Shown here: positions 10,331-21,030 of the stretch, in pieces
How the letters are laid out: every line of letters begins with the position of its first letter
Numbering within the stretch: the stretch's first letter is position 1
NCBI GenBank assembly: GCA_963970005.1
Contig: CAXAMN010006635.1
Coordinates: 237,937 to 301,936 of the forward strand
Direction of reading: 5' to 3'
DNA length: 64,000 bases
Source of the DNA: Durusdinium trenchii
Taxonomy: Eukaryota; Sar; Dinophyceae; Suessiales; Symbiodiniaceae
The notes under the pieces: generated by a model
Databases searched by the model: none
What the model was told of the DNA's origin: nothing
What the model saw: only the letters and a program-made list of their open reading frames with translations
Program-made: the position numbers and the translations under genes

Positions 10331-10757
10331 CTGGCATATATTTACATACCTTCACCCCAGGTCAACCAGCCCCAATTTCGGTAACTATTCCATATATGGA
10401 GTTTTTTGGTTAAGGGAAACTCTGGATTGTGTGGGTCCGTAGCTAAAATAGGTGGTGGCACCCAAGCTAGGTCCTCTCATCGAACTTAATTCTCACGAGC
10501 GATGTTGGAGAGAAGGAAAAGACCCATCAAAGCCGTGATGTTGGATGTCCCATGCGACTCACTGCAGAAGAAAGGCTCATCACACTATGTCTCGCTCCCC
10601 TCAGTGGGACTCAGCAGCTGCAGAAATTCAAGGATTTGGTACGTGCTGCTTCACGACCAGCGGGCTGCTCCAAAAATTCATCAACCAGGTCGACCAGTGG
10701 ACCAACCTCGGAGAGGTCAAGAATCTCCCGATGTTCTCCACCTTAGAATTCAATTAA

Positions 10758-10832
10758 TAGCTTCTTGTTACTACTAGTAAGGCACCTGTTACTACTAGCG
10801 AGGCACTTGTTTCTACTAGCGAGGCACTTGTT
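10758..10832. repeat. TACTAG-type array
   Basis: Three to four tandem units of about 22 bp: TTACTACTAGNNAGGCACCTG. TACTAGTA is itself a palindrome. Related arrays are at 25660-25812, 27836-27978, 32088-32132, 38752-38905, 46719-46827, 52030-52096 and 62985-63050. Translated frames through these give runs such as LLLVRHLLLLARH, which are artefacts. Confidence 0.8.
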
Positions 10833-11276
10833 CTCCACCACAGCCGCTCTTCCTCCGCTTTTTGGGTTCCGCGGCATGGACCGGTCTTCGGTCCGATGTC
10901 GGCCACTGGATGGACGGCGAAGTCGGCGCGTTCCTGCGGCGTTCCTCGTGGCGGGGCGAAACCAGGGACGAAGCCGAGAGTTGTTGAGTTGAGGAGGATG
11001 GGCAGATGCAACGATCCTGGGATGGGATTGGAGATGACGAAACGATGACAGGTGAAGTGTTCTGAAGTTCTGTCATGTTCTGTTGAAAGCCTATCACTAC
11101 AGTCAGTTACGCTGGCTTCAGGAGTAAACATATTCGATCCAGGAATCGAGGGGAACCATTCTAAAAGGTTCCTGTGATGGTTCCCTCACAATTCTGAAGC
11201 TCCACCGGAAATTCAAACGAGCTGCGGGTCAGTAAAGTTGTGCATTGTACGTTTCAAATCCAAAACAACCCCTAGG

Positions 11277-11367
11277 CCCTAGGGCTCCTGGCCCACCTTC
11301 TCAGAAGTTAGTTACCACCCAACCCACCCCAACCACCTTCGAAATAGAGGTAGTTGGAGCCATAGGG
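11277..11367. repeat. MITE ended by CCCTAGGGCTCC
   Basis: The left end is CCCTAGGGCTCCTGGCCC and the right end GTAGTTGGAGCCATAGGG, an imperfect inverted repeat. Inside it a CACCTTCTCAGAAG and a CACCTTCGAAATAGAGGTAG form two more small hairpins. Relatives lie at 14826-14922, 15413-15468, 38179-38222, 40665-40761, 41396-41490, 45586-45645 and 57083-57182. Confidence 0.75.
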
Positions 11368-11863
11368 AACCCGTTGTTCCTTCTCATTTGGGACCCAAAA
11401 ACAACTGCTACATGGGCGGACAAGGTTGGGGTTGCGGTCACCCCGACTGCTTTTGGGCTTTCAATTGAGCAGCGCAAGAGGTATAACTGGCATGTTTGAC
11501 CGCCCAAGATGTATTCGCTCCAGTCACGGGAATAACAAACAGTTAGAACATCAACAGAACATCTTCAATACAGCACTGAAAGTTGGATTAGAACCACTAC
11601 GTGCAAACACAACCAACCAACAGACTTTGGCTCATTGTAGAAGTTGCTTGCTTTCATCAGTGAGTGACCCCTTGAGCCAATAAAGAACAGCCTCAAGGAT
11701 CCACCGTCCCGAATCTAAAAAACATCTAAGTCCTTACAATATCTCCTAACTTTAGCTGCTTCCCCCTAAGCAGCACACAACTACGACTACAACTAGTAAA
11801 AAACCAGCCACAACCCCAACCCGTTGCCCCTCAGTTGCCGCGCCAGGCTCGTCTCCGAATCAC
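11368..11863. other. Stretch without a supported gene
   Basis: Nothing beyond short open frames was seen between the MITE and the first PPR exon of gene B. Confidence 0.4.
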
Positions 11864-11966
11864 CGCGCCATCGCCACTGCGCCAGGAGCTGCAAAGCCAC
11901 TTGCCACACGGCAGCCTTTTCGCAACAGCTGATCAGGCTGCTGTAGGTGAAAGCCTCGGCCGAGGG
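11864..11966 (-). CDS. PPR exon (gene B), SSLISCCEKAAVW
   Basis: The exon is 103 nt from a GCAAG acceptor to a GTGATT donor. It reads AEAFTYSSLISCCEKAA, then VWQVALQLLAQW, the Cys-Glu-Lys and Trp spacing that is typical of dinoflagellate PPR motifs. A possible preceding exon at about 12000-12130 (EWTVMQLAFVAEQG) is weaker. Confidence 0.7.
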
Positions 11967-14900
11967 CTTGCAAGGCCTGCATCAAATGGAAAAGGATGAT
12001 CCTGACCCGCTGTTCGTGGGATGCGTCGCTGTTCGTGGCTGTTCTGTTGGATTCCCGAGTCCCCACTCCCTGCTCCGCGACGAATGCCAACTGCATGACA
12101 GTCCATTCGAGTGGTCCGGACACGCCGGACACTGAGGCAAACCATAGTCACTGCCTTCTTTTTTCAGGTGTGCCCCAAAAATCATCCCCTGTAACATCTT
12201 TGTGTGCTCAGGTCTTGGAGGGGCACTTGAATGTAAAAAGATCTAAATTCTAAAAAACATATGAGAAGAAACATGAAAGTTTTTGATCCCCCTGTGAGTT
12301 GGCCAGGTGAGGCGGTGCAAAGCATTCCGTAGTTATAAATCAAAAAGTGGTTCCCAGGGGCCTACAGAATCACAAACTCGTGATCCAAAGTCAAAAACAG
12401 AGTCTCTACAAAATGCGCACACACAAGGGCATTTTGGACAGGGACACTCTACAAAATGAGAAGGTCCTGGAAGGGACAAATACGGCATAAGAAAAAGTGG
12501 TTCCTAAAATGGACAAACTGCGCATGATGCATTAGTTAGAGGGTACCACTTTTCGCACTTTTACAAGTCAGGAAGAATGCAAATTTATACAAGTAAAAAC
12601 ATGACAACCCATTTTGTAGAGAGTGTCATTTTGAGACAGCCTTTTTCATCGTCTGTTTCGCGGTCTTCTCCCTACATCCCTCATCATCCCCCCTGCCAGC
12701 TAGGTGGGCACAACTTTCTCTACAAGGTGCCAGTTTTTGTACAAGATGCAAACCGGCGAGGCTAAAACCACCTCCAATGCAAATGATAATGTTTCTCTAC
12801 AGAATCACAAACCTTCCAGAAACTCCAAAATACTTCAAGAACCCTAAAGTTTACGCTTCTTACTCTGTTCCAACATGACNNNNNNNNNNATCTCAAAACT
12901 ATGGAACTTATGTTATTTCCAGCGCCTTCTTAAAAACACAAACAGCACCCTGCGATATTACTAGGTATTAGCCTTGTGTTTACAACTAATCATGAGAAAT
13001 GTTGGCAGGTTCGACATTAACGTTGTCCTGTTATAAAGTTAAGAACAAATAAACGTATAATCAAAGTTATATAATATGTTTCAAGCCAGTTGATCTCAAA
13101 ATTATGGAACTTATGTTATTTCCAGCACCCTCTTAAAAACACAAACAGCACCCTTCAAGAACCCTAAAGTTTACGCTTCTTACTCTGTTCCAACATGACA
13201 CTTGCGGTCTACAGCGGATCGGATTAACACGTCCATTTTGCGTGGCAGGTACAGCACGGTCAGATTTCCACACCCGTCTAAATTTATAATATTTATAAGG
13301 CTTTCAGGTGTGGAAATCTGACCGCAACTGAGGTGTCGACATGTTGCACGTAGGATTCTAAGGGGAAAGGGTTTGTGATGTTTTAGAAGTCAAGAAGCGC
13401 AACTTTTGGCACCCCAGTGTATATCCTCTACAAAATGCCAAACCTGGGAAGGTAAGACAAGTTTCTCTATAACAAAATGCCTTATATCAACGCCCAACCC
13501 GTGGCATTCTGTAGAGTAGAGTATACAGGCAGGAGGATAGTTTTTGAACAAAGAGACTTGCTTAGCCTGCTAGATGTCAGATGTCTGATGGTGATTCCCA
13601 ATGCCCCTTGTCATGCTGCAAAAAACAGCCAGCAAAGGTAGGGAGCGCAAGTAATCAATCACAACTGCACGGTTGGACAAGGCACAACAACCCTAATCAC
13701 CAAAATTGCCTTCGCCTGGATGGAAATCTGGAGGGGGCTGGGTTCTTCTTACATTCTCAAAGAACAGTTTGCCCTAAGTGTCTGCTTGGCCTCCAAGTTT
13801 GCCTACAACTTGTATCCTCTTGTTTGGTCATGTTGGGTAGCTTTTGGTAAATAATGTTCTGTTTCAACTATTTTCAACTTCAAGGACGCTTGCTCAAGGA
13901 AATGTATGCTGTAGTCTCTAATTAGGCCAGGACAGAACTTCAAACACAGCCCTATGGGGAGTTGTGAATCCCTTGATGAAGCTTTGCTATCAAAAGGAAC
14001 ATCTTTGAGATGGCCACACATGCTCAGGAGCTTTGAAGCCCCTGTTGAAGGTCCCCTGTTGGGAAAGAACACTTTGCACTTCCAGTTCAGACCAATATCC
14101 TTTGTTTATATAGCTTTAGATGCAGGGGGTTGAGGCTGCTTCTACCTTGGAAGTAGCTGGGAGGTCTCTTCGAAATGGGTTTTGGCGAGATGCACTCACG
14201 TGGGCCCTGAACTTGTATTTTGAGTAAATCCCAAAGCCTTACTCCACTTGAAAAAAACGTGTCTCTCGATATCTCTCCCGGGTACAGGTACTAGTTAGTT
14301 GTACACTGACCTCAATGTTACATATATACATCTTAATATGCCAGTATCATATACATATATATATATACCCCAGTATAAATACCCGACGAAATGGGACTGG
14401 CACTGACCGTATGTAAATACCGTATGCCAGCTCCCACTCCAGCTCGGTGCCTGAGGACGTTTTGTGTCGCGTCGTCTTCGTTTCGGTTCTCCCCTCTGGC
14501 CGAAGCCACATCCGGAGAGTCACCCAGGGTGACGAAGAGCTCGAGCGCCCGGCGCCACTGCCCCAGCGACTCGAAGGCGTTCAGGGCCGCATTGGAGGCC
14601 ACAAGGCCTCCCAGTGACGCGACGCAGGCAGACCACGCGCGTGGGCCGACCACGCGACGAAGAGTGGGTGTTGGTGAAGCATGCTGAGTTGGATTGATGG
14701 GCACCAGTGGGAGAATCTTCATTCCCCAGGAACTCCCAACGCACCGTGGCAGCGTGTCCAACATGGTTGTGCAAATATATACCCCAATCAAGTGTCTTCG
14801 ATGGTGCAAACACAAAAATGATCCCTTGGGATCCTGGCCTACCTCCATGACTCCAAGGTGCTTTGGGTGGGTGCCAGGGGGGTCTAGCTACCTTCTGAGA

Positions 14901-17900
14901 AGGCGGGCCAGGAGCCCTAGCATCCGCTCCAATAGGCCAATCTAGCGTCTTTTTCCAGTGCCACTCTAGGAAGGCCGCCGGTTCAGTAAACAAATCAAAG
15001 AACGTTGAGCACTGCCACTCTCTTTGGCTCCCAAGCAGGGCTTTGATCTCTTGGAGAGTTACGGAGTCGACACTGCCGTCTTGGGGTCTAGACCCGTTTT
15101 TGGACCCCCATGCTTTTGCCTGTTGCGCAATATGCAAGGTCTTGAGTGTTTCATTGAACTTGGAAAACACACATGTGTTACCATGTGTTGAGCCTTTCCC
15201 TGGAAACAACATCATGTATAGACTGACCTGCCACTTCCTGCCCCTCACTGCTCCTTGCTTCACCAACCATCTGCCATCCATCCAGCCTGGCTGCAACTCT
15301 TCTTGGATCATCTGTTGCAGCAAATGCCTCGAGGTCGACTGGACAAAACAGGTCTATGACCAGGGGGACAAAGGCTCCGAAGGCATGTAGGTCCGAAGGC
15401 AAGGACCAACTCCCCTGGTTCCCAGCCCTACCACCTTCGAAACGGAGGTATGTTGAAGCCCTCGGGTTTCTGAAAGGTGTGGCATTCTGTGGCTCTCTCA
15501 TTGCTCATCCACTGAGTCCCAGATCTGGAACCGCCGTTTTGGATACACAAAAAGGAATGAACGCCATCTCAACCACGAGTCAGGAGGAACCGCTGTTTCT
15601 GAAAAAACATGCAGCGATTTCTCACGATTGGAACTCAATGACACCCAGGAGTGGAGCTCTGGGTCAATGATCGCAGGAGTTAAATGCAGGATCAAGGGCT
15701 CAAAGATATTGTGGATAGTGGAGGAAACCAAACAAAGACCAACAACTGTCTCTGTAAAAGTCTTTGAGTCGGAGTCCTGTGCATCCACCCTGTGCTTCAA
15801 AAGCACCAGGATCTGCATCTGCATCCTGTTGCAGCCTTGAGTGATGATACTATACTATGATCTATATATTAGGTTATCGGATTTTCAAGAAAGTACAACA
15901 TGGTTTAGGTTTCCTGGCTTCAAAGTGCTGCACATTTCCCAGCAAATTCACTGCAATAATGTTTCACTGCAAACAAAAGTTAATATATTTATATATATAT
16001 ATGTATGAAGTTAACCAAATACACTGAGAGCTCAATCTGAGAGCTCAATCGGTCAGTGAAACATATTATTGCAGTGAACTTGCTAGGAGATGTGCAGCAG
16101 TGAAACATTATTGCAGTGAATTTGCTATGAGATGTGCAGTCAAACTTGCGGTGAGTCATTAAGCCGCTAAAAATCCTTTGCGTCCTTCAGCTCGGCGACG
16201 AGGACCCTCTCTGTCTCTTTTTATCTAACCCTATGATATCCTATGTGCTGGTACTTGATTGTGCACATACTTGATATATAGAACTTTTCGTAGAGTTTAA
16301 ACATTTTGCAGCTGCAAGTTGCTAGTCATAAGAACATGTGTTGCTCTAGAAACCACCTGTTCAGGCAAGGTTTACCATATAATCATCAATAACTTAATAT
16401 CTGACATCTTAATAGCCAGCAATATTCCCAGCACAGCTGGCTGCGGTTCCCAAATGGGTTGCACATATTACATGGCTTAAAAAAGCAACAGCCAAAACAA
16501 CAGCCAGAAGAGGGTCCAATGTTCAACCCAGTGGTCAGGGTGCTTGAACAGGTGATCATGATCATGGTCTATTTTTGCATTTAGTTCTTCTCAACAAGGG
16601 AAACAACAGCACCACAACTCTTGAGCAAGCAAGTTTAGTTCGTCGTCGTATCATCATTTGATCTCAGTCGTTTTAATTCAACCTATGTCTGTCACTACAC
16701 CTGTGTAGCCTATGTCTGTCCTGCTCTTTCTAAACACAAGGAAGCCTCTCCAGCAGAACCAGGGGTTGTATTTCAAAACAGCAGCCAATAAAGACAGCTA
16801 GTGTGTCTTTCTCTGGGCAATGTGTCTGCGACTATCTTTGCCTATGTCTTTTGATGTTTCACTGTTCTTGCCTATCTTCTTGTTCCCTGCGGGCTGTGCT
16901 GACCCTTGCTGATCTTGCTTTTTGCTAGTGTTCCTCCTGGCTGATCTTGCCTTCCAACTGTGTTTCTCCTTCAGCATGTAAACAACAAAAACCATGAATA
17001 ATCCTTTTTTGGCTGGGTTCCTGGATGACTGTGACTACACGTGGAGTCCCCAAAGTACCAAGAACAGTTAAAGGCCAAAAGTAATCAAAAAACATGTCCA
17101 ATCATGTACCATCATACCCATTTCCTGAGGTGCTAGTGGCCTTCTATGTTTCACCCTGAACTGCTGTCCAAAGTTCAAGGCAATGCGCCACTGCCCAGCA
17201 CTGCTGCTGGCGGAGATCAGAGTGCTGAAACCTGGGCTTCCCCACATTACAATAAGTGATCGAATTACGGTCAATCAAAGCTTCTCAGTTTGGAAGCAAC
17301 CACACAATCCAGCTGGAATCTCTATACCTGCGCCATGGTTTGGATGCTGCTTACAAGAAGGCTGCACCTATCTTCAATGAAACGGCAATATCTACTATAG
17401 GGCTACATCAGCAGAAAACCTCTTCAGCGACGTTCTGCTTGAGAATTTCTCAGCTGCTGAAGGTCCAACGAAAACGCCTGGACGTATTGAAGTATACGGA
17501 GAACTCCCAGGTGTTCCGACCCTTTGGATCAAGGGACCACAAAAACTGTCTATGCCTATTAGGCCAGGAGGTCTCTCCATATTCAAATACACACCGACAC
17601 TTACGTCTACTCTGCATCGAAGCTCGACTCATCGAAGCTCTTCGTTGTGCCCGCCCCCCTGGCTCTCAGCACCAATGGATCAAAACAGCTGGAGTTGGCC
17701 CAGTTGACCTGGAAAAGATCCAAGATCAAGAGGTCAAGATGCAACTGTATCAATCTTTCGAGGTGACCTGTTTGTACCTCGGAAAATGAGTACAATGACA
17801 AGTCCCGTCCAGTACCATCAACTGTCTATTAAAAGCCTTAGGGGTGTCCATTGACCACCCCTTAGGGGGCTATAGTACCTGTGTTATATTTTCGGTACTT

Positions 17901-19155
17901 TGGAGTGTCCACATGCCGAGTTGTGAGGGCACACTCCGTTTTCCTCTCCATGGCCCAACCGCGCGTTCGCTGTGCAGCCAGGAAAGCTGATCTGACTGGG
18001 CTGAAGACACCTGGCGACGACGAACATCGAGGCCGGAGAAGCCACTTGCGACTGGGCCATGGACAGCTGATCTGACCGGGCTTCGACTCGACCTTTTGAG
18101 GGTTCCAACCAGATCAACTGGTCAAAGTCACCAGGACCGGTGACCAGTAACCAGCTTTGGAGTCTCCGTTCGTGACCTGTGACCCGGGACTGTGATGAAA
18201 CATATGTCGAGGACGATCACTTTGAAGGTCCTGGGACATGATGTCGAGGACGCGTCATGGTAGGCAAAGATTTGGCAAGGGCCCAGTGGATGGTGAGATG
18301 ATGGTTAGTAAGGACCGTTTTCCCCAAATAGTAACATTTGCTTACCGACTGTTACTGATCATTCATGGGACAGGTATATAGAGATGTAGTACTGTAGATA
18401 CATAGAGATGTCGATCCATCAGGCTAAAAAACACTTGGCGCGGCTCAACCGGTTTTCGTCGCCTTCTTGCAATAATGGCACCACCTGAAGTCTCAAAGTA
18501 CCCCCAAAAAAAACACATATACAAGTATACACTCCGTAGAATCATGGAAGTGGAAAACCATATCTTTGTATCTGTGTCTTTTTAGCCCAAACATTCCATG
18601 TATGGAATAGGATTAATTCATTTATTGTCATTTGAATGGAGTACATGCTGCTTGTAACTATGAACTATTCCAGTCCCATGGAGTGTCTGGTTAGGGTTCT
18701 GTCCCATTTTCCGCACGACCAAGACCTCGGGGTCGAGGCAGTCTTGGTCGCCCGGGAGTCGCCGGAAAACCCAGGTCACAAGTATCAGTCTCTAGACCTA
18801 GTTGAGTCTCTAGACCTAGTTGTTGGCTCAAAAACGGAGTAATTACCACCAAAGCCCTCTGGTGAAGGATAAGTTTGAAATGTACGGTGAACCTTTTTCC
18901 CACCTGTTGATCTTTAGAGAAACCCATCCCCCGACGTGAGGGGGTTTTGCAGGAGTTCTTTTTCCACGTAAGCATCAAAACTCCCAACAAATGCACCAAG
19001 ATCCGCACATCTCAGGACCCATCGACACCCCTCTTTCCCCCCACATCACGGTGGCCACCCGCCACACCTGCGCAGCGCGGCGAAGAGCTCCAGCGCCTGC
19101 GTCCAGCGGGCCGCACGCGTCAAGGCGTTCAGAGCGCCGTTGAAGCTGATCACAT
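11864..19155 (-). CDS. PPR gene B: pentatricopeptide-repeat protein, multi-exon
   Basis: Four exons on the minus strand each carry one PPR motif: ISFNGALNALTRAARW (19.1 kb), FSTLISASSSAGQW (17.2 kb), VASNAALNAFESLGQW (14.6 kb) and FTYSSLISCCEKAAVW (11.9 kb), each followed by the Ala-Leu-x-Leu/Phe second helix. PPR proteins are helical RNA-binding solenoids; P-class ones usually work in chloroplast or mitochondrial RNA processing, and dinoflagellates have large families. Two non-PPR-like exons at 14.9-15.3 kb lie inside and may belong to the same protein. In contrast to gene A the motifs are not split by introns. Gene ends are not defined; the true 5' end may be above 20 kb. Confidence 0.65.
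12833..13199. repeat. Duplicated blocks around an assembly gap
   Basis: A block of about 45 bp left of the Ns (12833-12879, TTCAAGAACCCTAAAG...) recurs at 13155-13199. A block of about 62 bp right of the Ns (12890-12951, ATCTCAAAACTATGGAAC...) recurs at 13093-13154. In the second place the two are adjacent and in reversed order. Confidence 0.85.
12880..12889. other. Assembly gap (10 N)
   Basis: Ten unresolved bases. The run is a fixed-size placeholder and the real distance is unknown. Confidence 0.99.
13258..13323. repeat. 17-bp stem hairpin
   Basis: GGTCAGATTTCCACACC at 13258-13274 pairs exactly with 13307-13323. The loop is AT-rich (TTTATAATATTTATAAGG). It has the look of a tiny palindromic insertion. 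Confidence 0.8.
14524..14607 (-). CDS. PPR exon (gene B), ASNAALNAFESLGQW
   Basis: The frame reads VASNAALNAFESLGQW then RRALELFVTL and meets a GTGACT donor. The 5' limit is uncertain: a GGGAG acceptor at 14608 is used here, but the frame remains open and Arg-rich further upstream. Confidence 0.7.
14826..14922. repeat. CCCTAGGGCTCC-family element copy
   Basis: Ends GATCCTGGCCTACCTCC and AGAAGGCGGGCCAGGAGCCC are imperfect inverted repeats. The 267-codon minus frame covering 14520-15323, the longest in the window, reads straight through this element and is therefore not one gene. Confidence 0.6.
14935..15199 (-). CDS. Coding-looking exon within PPR gene B
   Basis: The minus frame is open with good codon character: KFNETLKTLHIAQQAK, then SVDSVTLQEIKALLG, then REWQCSTFFDLFTEP. 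The last part resembles the second half of a degenerate PPR (Trp, then Phe-x-Asp-Leu-Phe). It would start at the CCAG acceptor ending at 15200 and must stop before the repeat at 14922. Confidence 0.5.
15228..15338 (-). CDS. Coding-looking exon, splice-bounded
   Basis: A pyrimidine-rich GTTTTGTCCAG acceptor precedes 111 nt ending at GTCAGT. Almost every codon starts with a purine. The peptide begins DLEAFAATDDPRRVAAR and continues acidic/Ala-rich; no family is recognised. The distance to the next frame-compatible acceptor is only 28 nt, which is abnormally short for an intron. Confidence 0.5.
15927..16139. repeat. One inverted and two direct copies of a 43-bp unit
   Basis: The unit GCAGTGAAACATTATTGCAG + TGAATTTGCT + ATGAGATGTGCAG occurs as a reverse complement at 15927-15970 and directly at about 16053-16098 and 16097-16139. 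The inverted pair encloses an AT microsatellite. Confidence 0.8.
16140..17154. other. Intron-like stretch, no exon seen
   Basis: AT-rich unique sequence. Only a weak Lys-rich minus frame is present at 16800-16990. Confidence 0.4.
17155..17231 (-). CDS. PPR exon (gene B), FSTLISASSSAGQW
   Basis: A GCCCAG acceptor, 77 nt and a GTGAAA donor. It reads FSTLISASSSAGQW then RIALNFGQQFR, a complete PPR helix pair. The in-frame boundaries agree on both sides. Confidence 0.65.
17401..17600 (+). CDS. Coding-looking block, strand unresolved
   Basis: On the plus strand a TATAG acceptor opens a frame with SAENLFSDVLLENFSAAEG and then RIEVYGELPGVPTLW, strongly protein-like. The antisense frame over the same bases (17395-17592) is also open and ends at a stop. 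Given the flanking minus-strand PPR exons the minus reading is possible. No family was recognised. Confidence 0.3.
17833..17885. repeat. GGGGTGTCCATT hairpin element
   Basis: CCTTAGGGGTGTCCATT is followed by GACCACCCCTTAGGGGG, a palindromic pair related to the interior of the element at 2495-2570 and to 24595-24645. Confidence 0.55.
19068..19155 (-). CDS. PPR exon (gene B), VISFNGALNALTRAARW
   Basis: A CCCAG acceptor leaves AT, which with a preceding G gives Asp, so the motif reads D + VISFNGALNALTRAARW, then TQALELFAALRR up to a GTGTGG donor. This is the clearest PPR exon in gene B: conserved Val-Ile-Ser-Phe-Asn start and Trp-x-x-Ala-Leu second helix. Confidence 0.8.
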
Positions 19156-19443
19156 CTGGGAGGATCCTGGCGCATGCAACGAGGGAGCAGCGACCTTGGG
19201 AGTAGAGGAAACCAAGTGCCAGGTACCAAATGTAACTTGGTTTGTATACGACACGTATGTTGGTTGTTGTTTTTAATCTACAATCTATGGCTCCAGATGG
19301 CCTGTAGCGCAGGGAATCTCAGAACCCCAGTGGGGAAAATCCCACGTCCGCCATGGCTTCGGTGTTGGCACTTGATAGTGGCCAGTGCGGTTGACTTCTC
19401 ACGACTTGACGGGACATCTATATGGGTGCGCCAGCTTTCCAAG

Positions 19444-19720
19444 CCGGGCGTGTGGTCTTGTGTGCTTCGAGGATGGCCTCCACCAGACCATGGAGGAAGA
19501 TCTGGGGCTGTGCAACTTAGAGGCTGGTATGGGTGGCCAGATCCACCCTTTGAAGGAAGTACTTGTTTTGTACTTGCCTTGTGCAACAAAAAGGGCATTG
19601 ATTGTGATGGAGCCAGACACCATGGAGGAGTGTGGTGTTCTTTTCAGCCAGCCACGGATTCGTGAGATATGCTGTGGTGCTTTGATAGCTTTCTTTATGA
19701 GCTTCGCCTGTGCGCCGTGA
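19444..19720 (+). CDS. Coding-looking terminal exon, strand unresolved
   Basis: A plus frame of 91 codons and a stop starts after a CCAAG acceptor: GLVCFEDGLHQTMEEDLG, then KEVLVLYLPC, then ALIVMEPDTMEECG, and a hydrophobic C-terminus. Purine-first codons dominate. The in-register minus frame is open too. No homologue is recognised. Confidence 0.35.
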
Positions 19721-20252
19721 TAGCTTTCACCATGTGGCGTGGTGGTTTGGGGCCATTTACTTTGGCGAATGCAGTGCAAACGAGGATCCGATTGAATTTG
19801 TCCATTGATTTGTCGTGAGAGTAGGTAGCTGCATCGATTGACAGCTGGATCAGACAGTACAGACAGAGGAAAGTTTTGCTAGCTGTCATTTGTTTTCCAC
19901 GTCCTTTTATGTTTTATTATCCCGCGTTCGAGAAGTGGGGTAAGGTCGCCCTCCTGTCAAGAACCTGAAGCATTTTGTATAGGGCTCCTTTGCTATAATC
20001 AGGCGCCCTTGAAATTGCTAAAGGCTTGTCTGGTGTGGGCGCACTTGTGCAGTTGCAAGAATTCGTAATTAAGTGCACATGCGGTCACAGGCACTGCCGT
20101 CGGCTATCGCAAAAAAAAGATCTACAATCTATATTGTCATAAAAAAGAGCAATTATAGATAATTTATATATATATATGATGTTATATGACTTATATCTCA
20201 ACTACACAGAGTTAAACAGTCTGTCATAACCAACTTGTATTGATCCACCTAC

Positions 20253-20360
20253 CAGTAGAAGGCCATGGACCAGGGCGGATCTGGTCGGATCAAATGTGGT
20301 TTTGGATGCCATGTGAACATGGATACTTTTCACAGTCCAAGTGAAGACGCCATAAGACGC
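20253..20360 (-). CDS. Splice-bounded 108-nt exon candidate
   Basis: A CTGGACAG acceptor and a consensus GTAGGT donor enclose exactly 36 codons, phase 0 at both ends, reading ASYGVFTWTVKSIHVHM and on to ALVHGLLL. The length equals one PPR unit, but the residues do not match a PPR well. It could be the 5' neighbour of PPR gene B. Confidence 0.4.
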
Positions 20361-20788
20361 CTGTCCAGCTCTGGTGCTTTGCTTCGACCAAACCCCGGAG
20401 TCGAGTCGAAGCAAACTTCAGGACTGGTCCATAACAACCAAGTGTTTTGAATGGCTCCAGGATCCTTTTTTTCTAAGCTCTATATGGTCTATGTTGTCGA
20501 ATCATTGGGAAAGTATCTAAATGTATAAAAGCTTGCTTTTCTATTGTTCTGCTATGTTCTGCTATTGCTGCTCTTTAAGATCCTTGTTCAAGCTCTTCTG
20601 AGGTTTGCTTGATTTCAACTCATCACTACTACCACTACCACTATAACTATGTACTACTAATATACTAAAAGTAACAACATGATTGAAATAGCAATAACAT
20701 GTAAAACCTAAATAGTTTTGGTGGGCTTGACTCTATCCAGTCTCCCTCGTTTGGGTAGGGGAGGGGGCTGTTTAACGTGTTTAACTAT

Positions 20789-20893
20789 ATACCAGGACCT
20801 TCAAAGTGACCTTTTGAGATCTCAGAATGAGGTCACTTAGACCCTAAAGAGGCCACTTAGAGACGCCAAAGAGGTCACTTTGAAGGTCCTGGT
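20789..20893. repeat. 105-bp MITE with long terminal inverted repeats
   Basis: ACCAGGACCTTCAAAGTGAC at 20791 pairs with GTCACTTTGAAGGTCCTGGT ending at 20893. Inside, GAGGTCACTTAGACC and GGCCACTTAGAGACG are two further related segments. The left end follows TATAT, a possible TA-type target. A partial relative lies at 40355-40392. Confidence 0.85.
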
Positions 20894-21030
20894 AAGTAGC
20901 GTATTTAAGCGGACATTAGTAGCCAGAATGAGTAGATGGGGTATGATCAGAACTGGACTTCTGAAAAAGACCTCGCATGCCCTCGCACTTGGCACACTTC
21001 TGTGACACACTTTGCGCGTTCAAACACACT

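Larger units (their letters stand above)
11967..14523. other. Intron-like stretch of PPR gene B with an assembly gap
   Basis: It holds the N-gap at 12880-12889 with duplicated flanks, a 17-bp hairpin at 13258-13323 and TACAAAATG-rich text near 12400-12800. No exon is supported. Confidence 0.4.

Noticed and set aside
10754..11131. Minus frame ending in Ser-Leu-Val repeats (and the Leu/Arg/His-rich plus frame at 10765)
   Set aside because: Translation of a TACTAG array, which gives the same artefact at 25.7, 46.8 and 63.0 kb.
14520..15323. 267-codon minus open frame, the longest in the window
   Set aside because: It crosses a CCCTAGGG-family element at 14826-14922 and enters the PPR exon at 14.6 kb in the wrong frame; only the part above 14935 is kept as an exon candidate.
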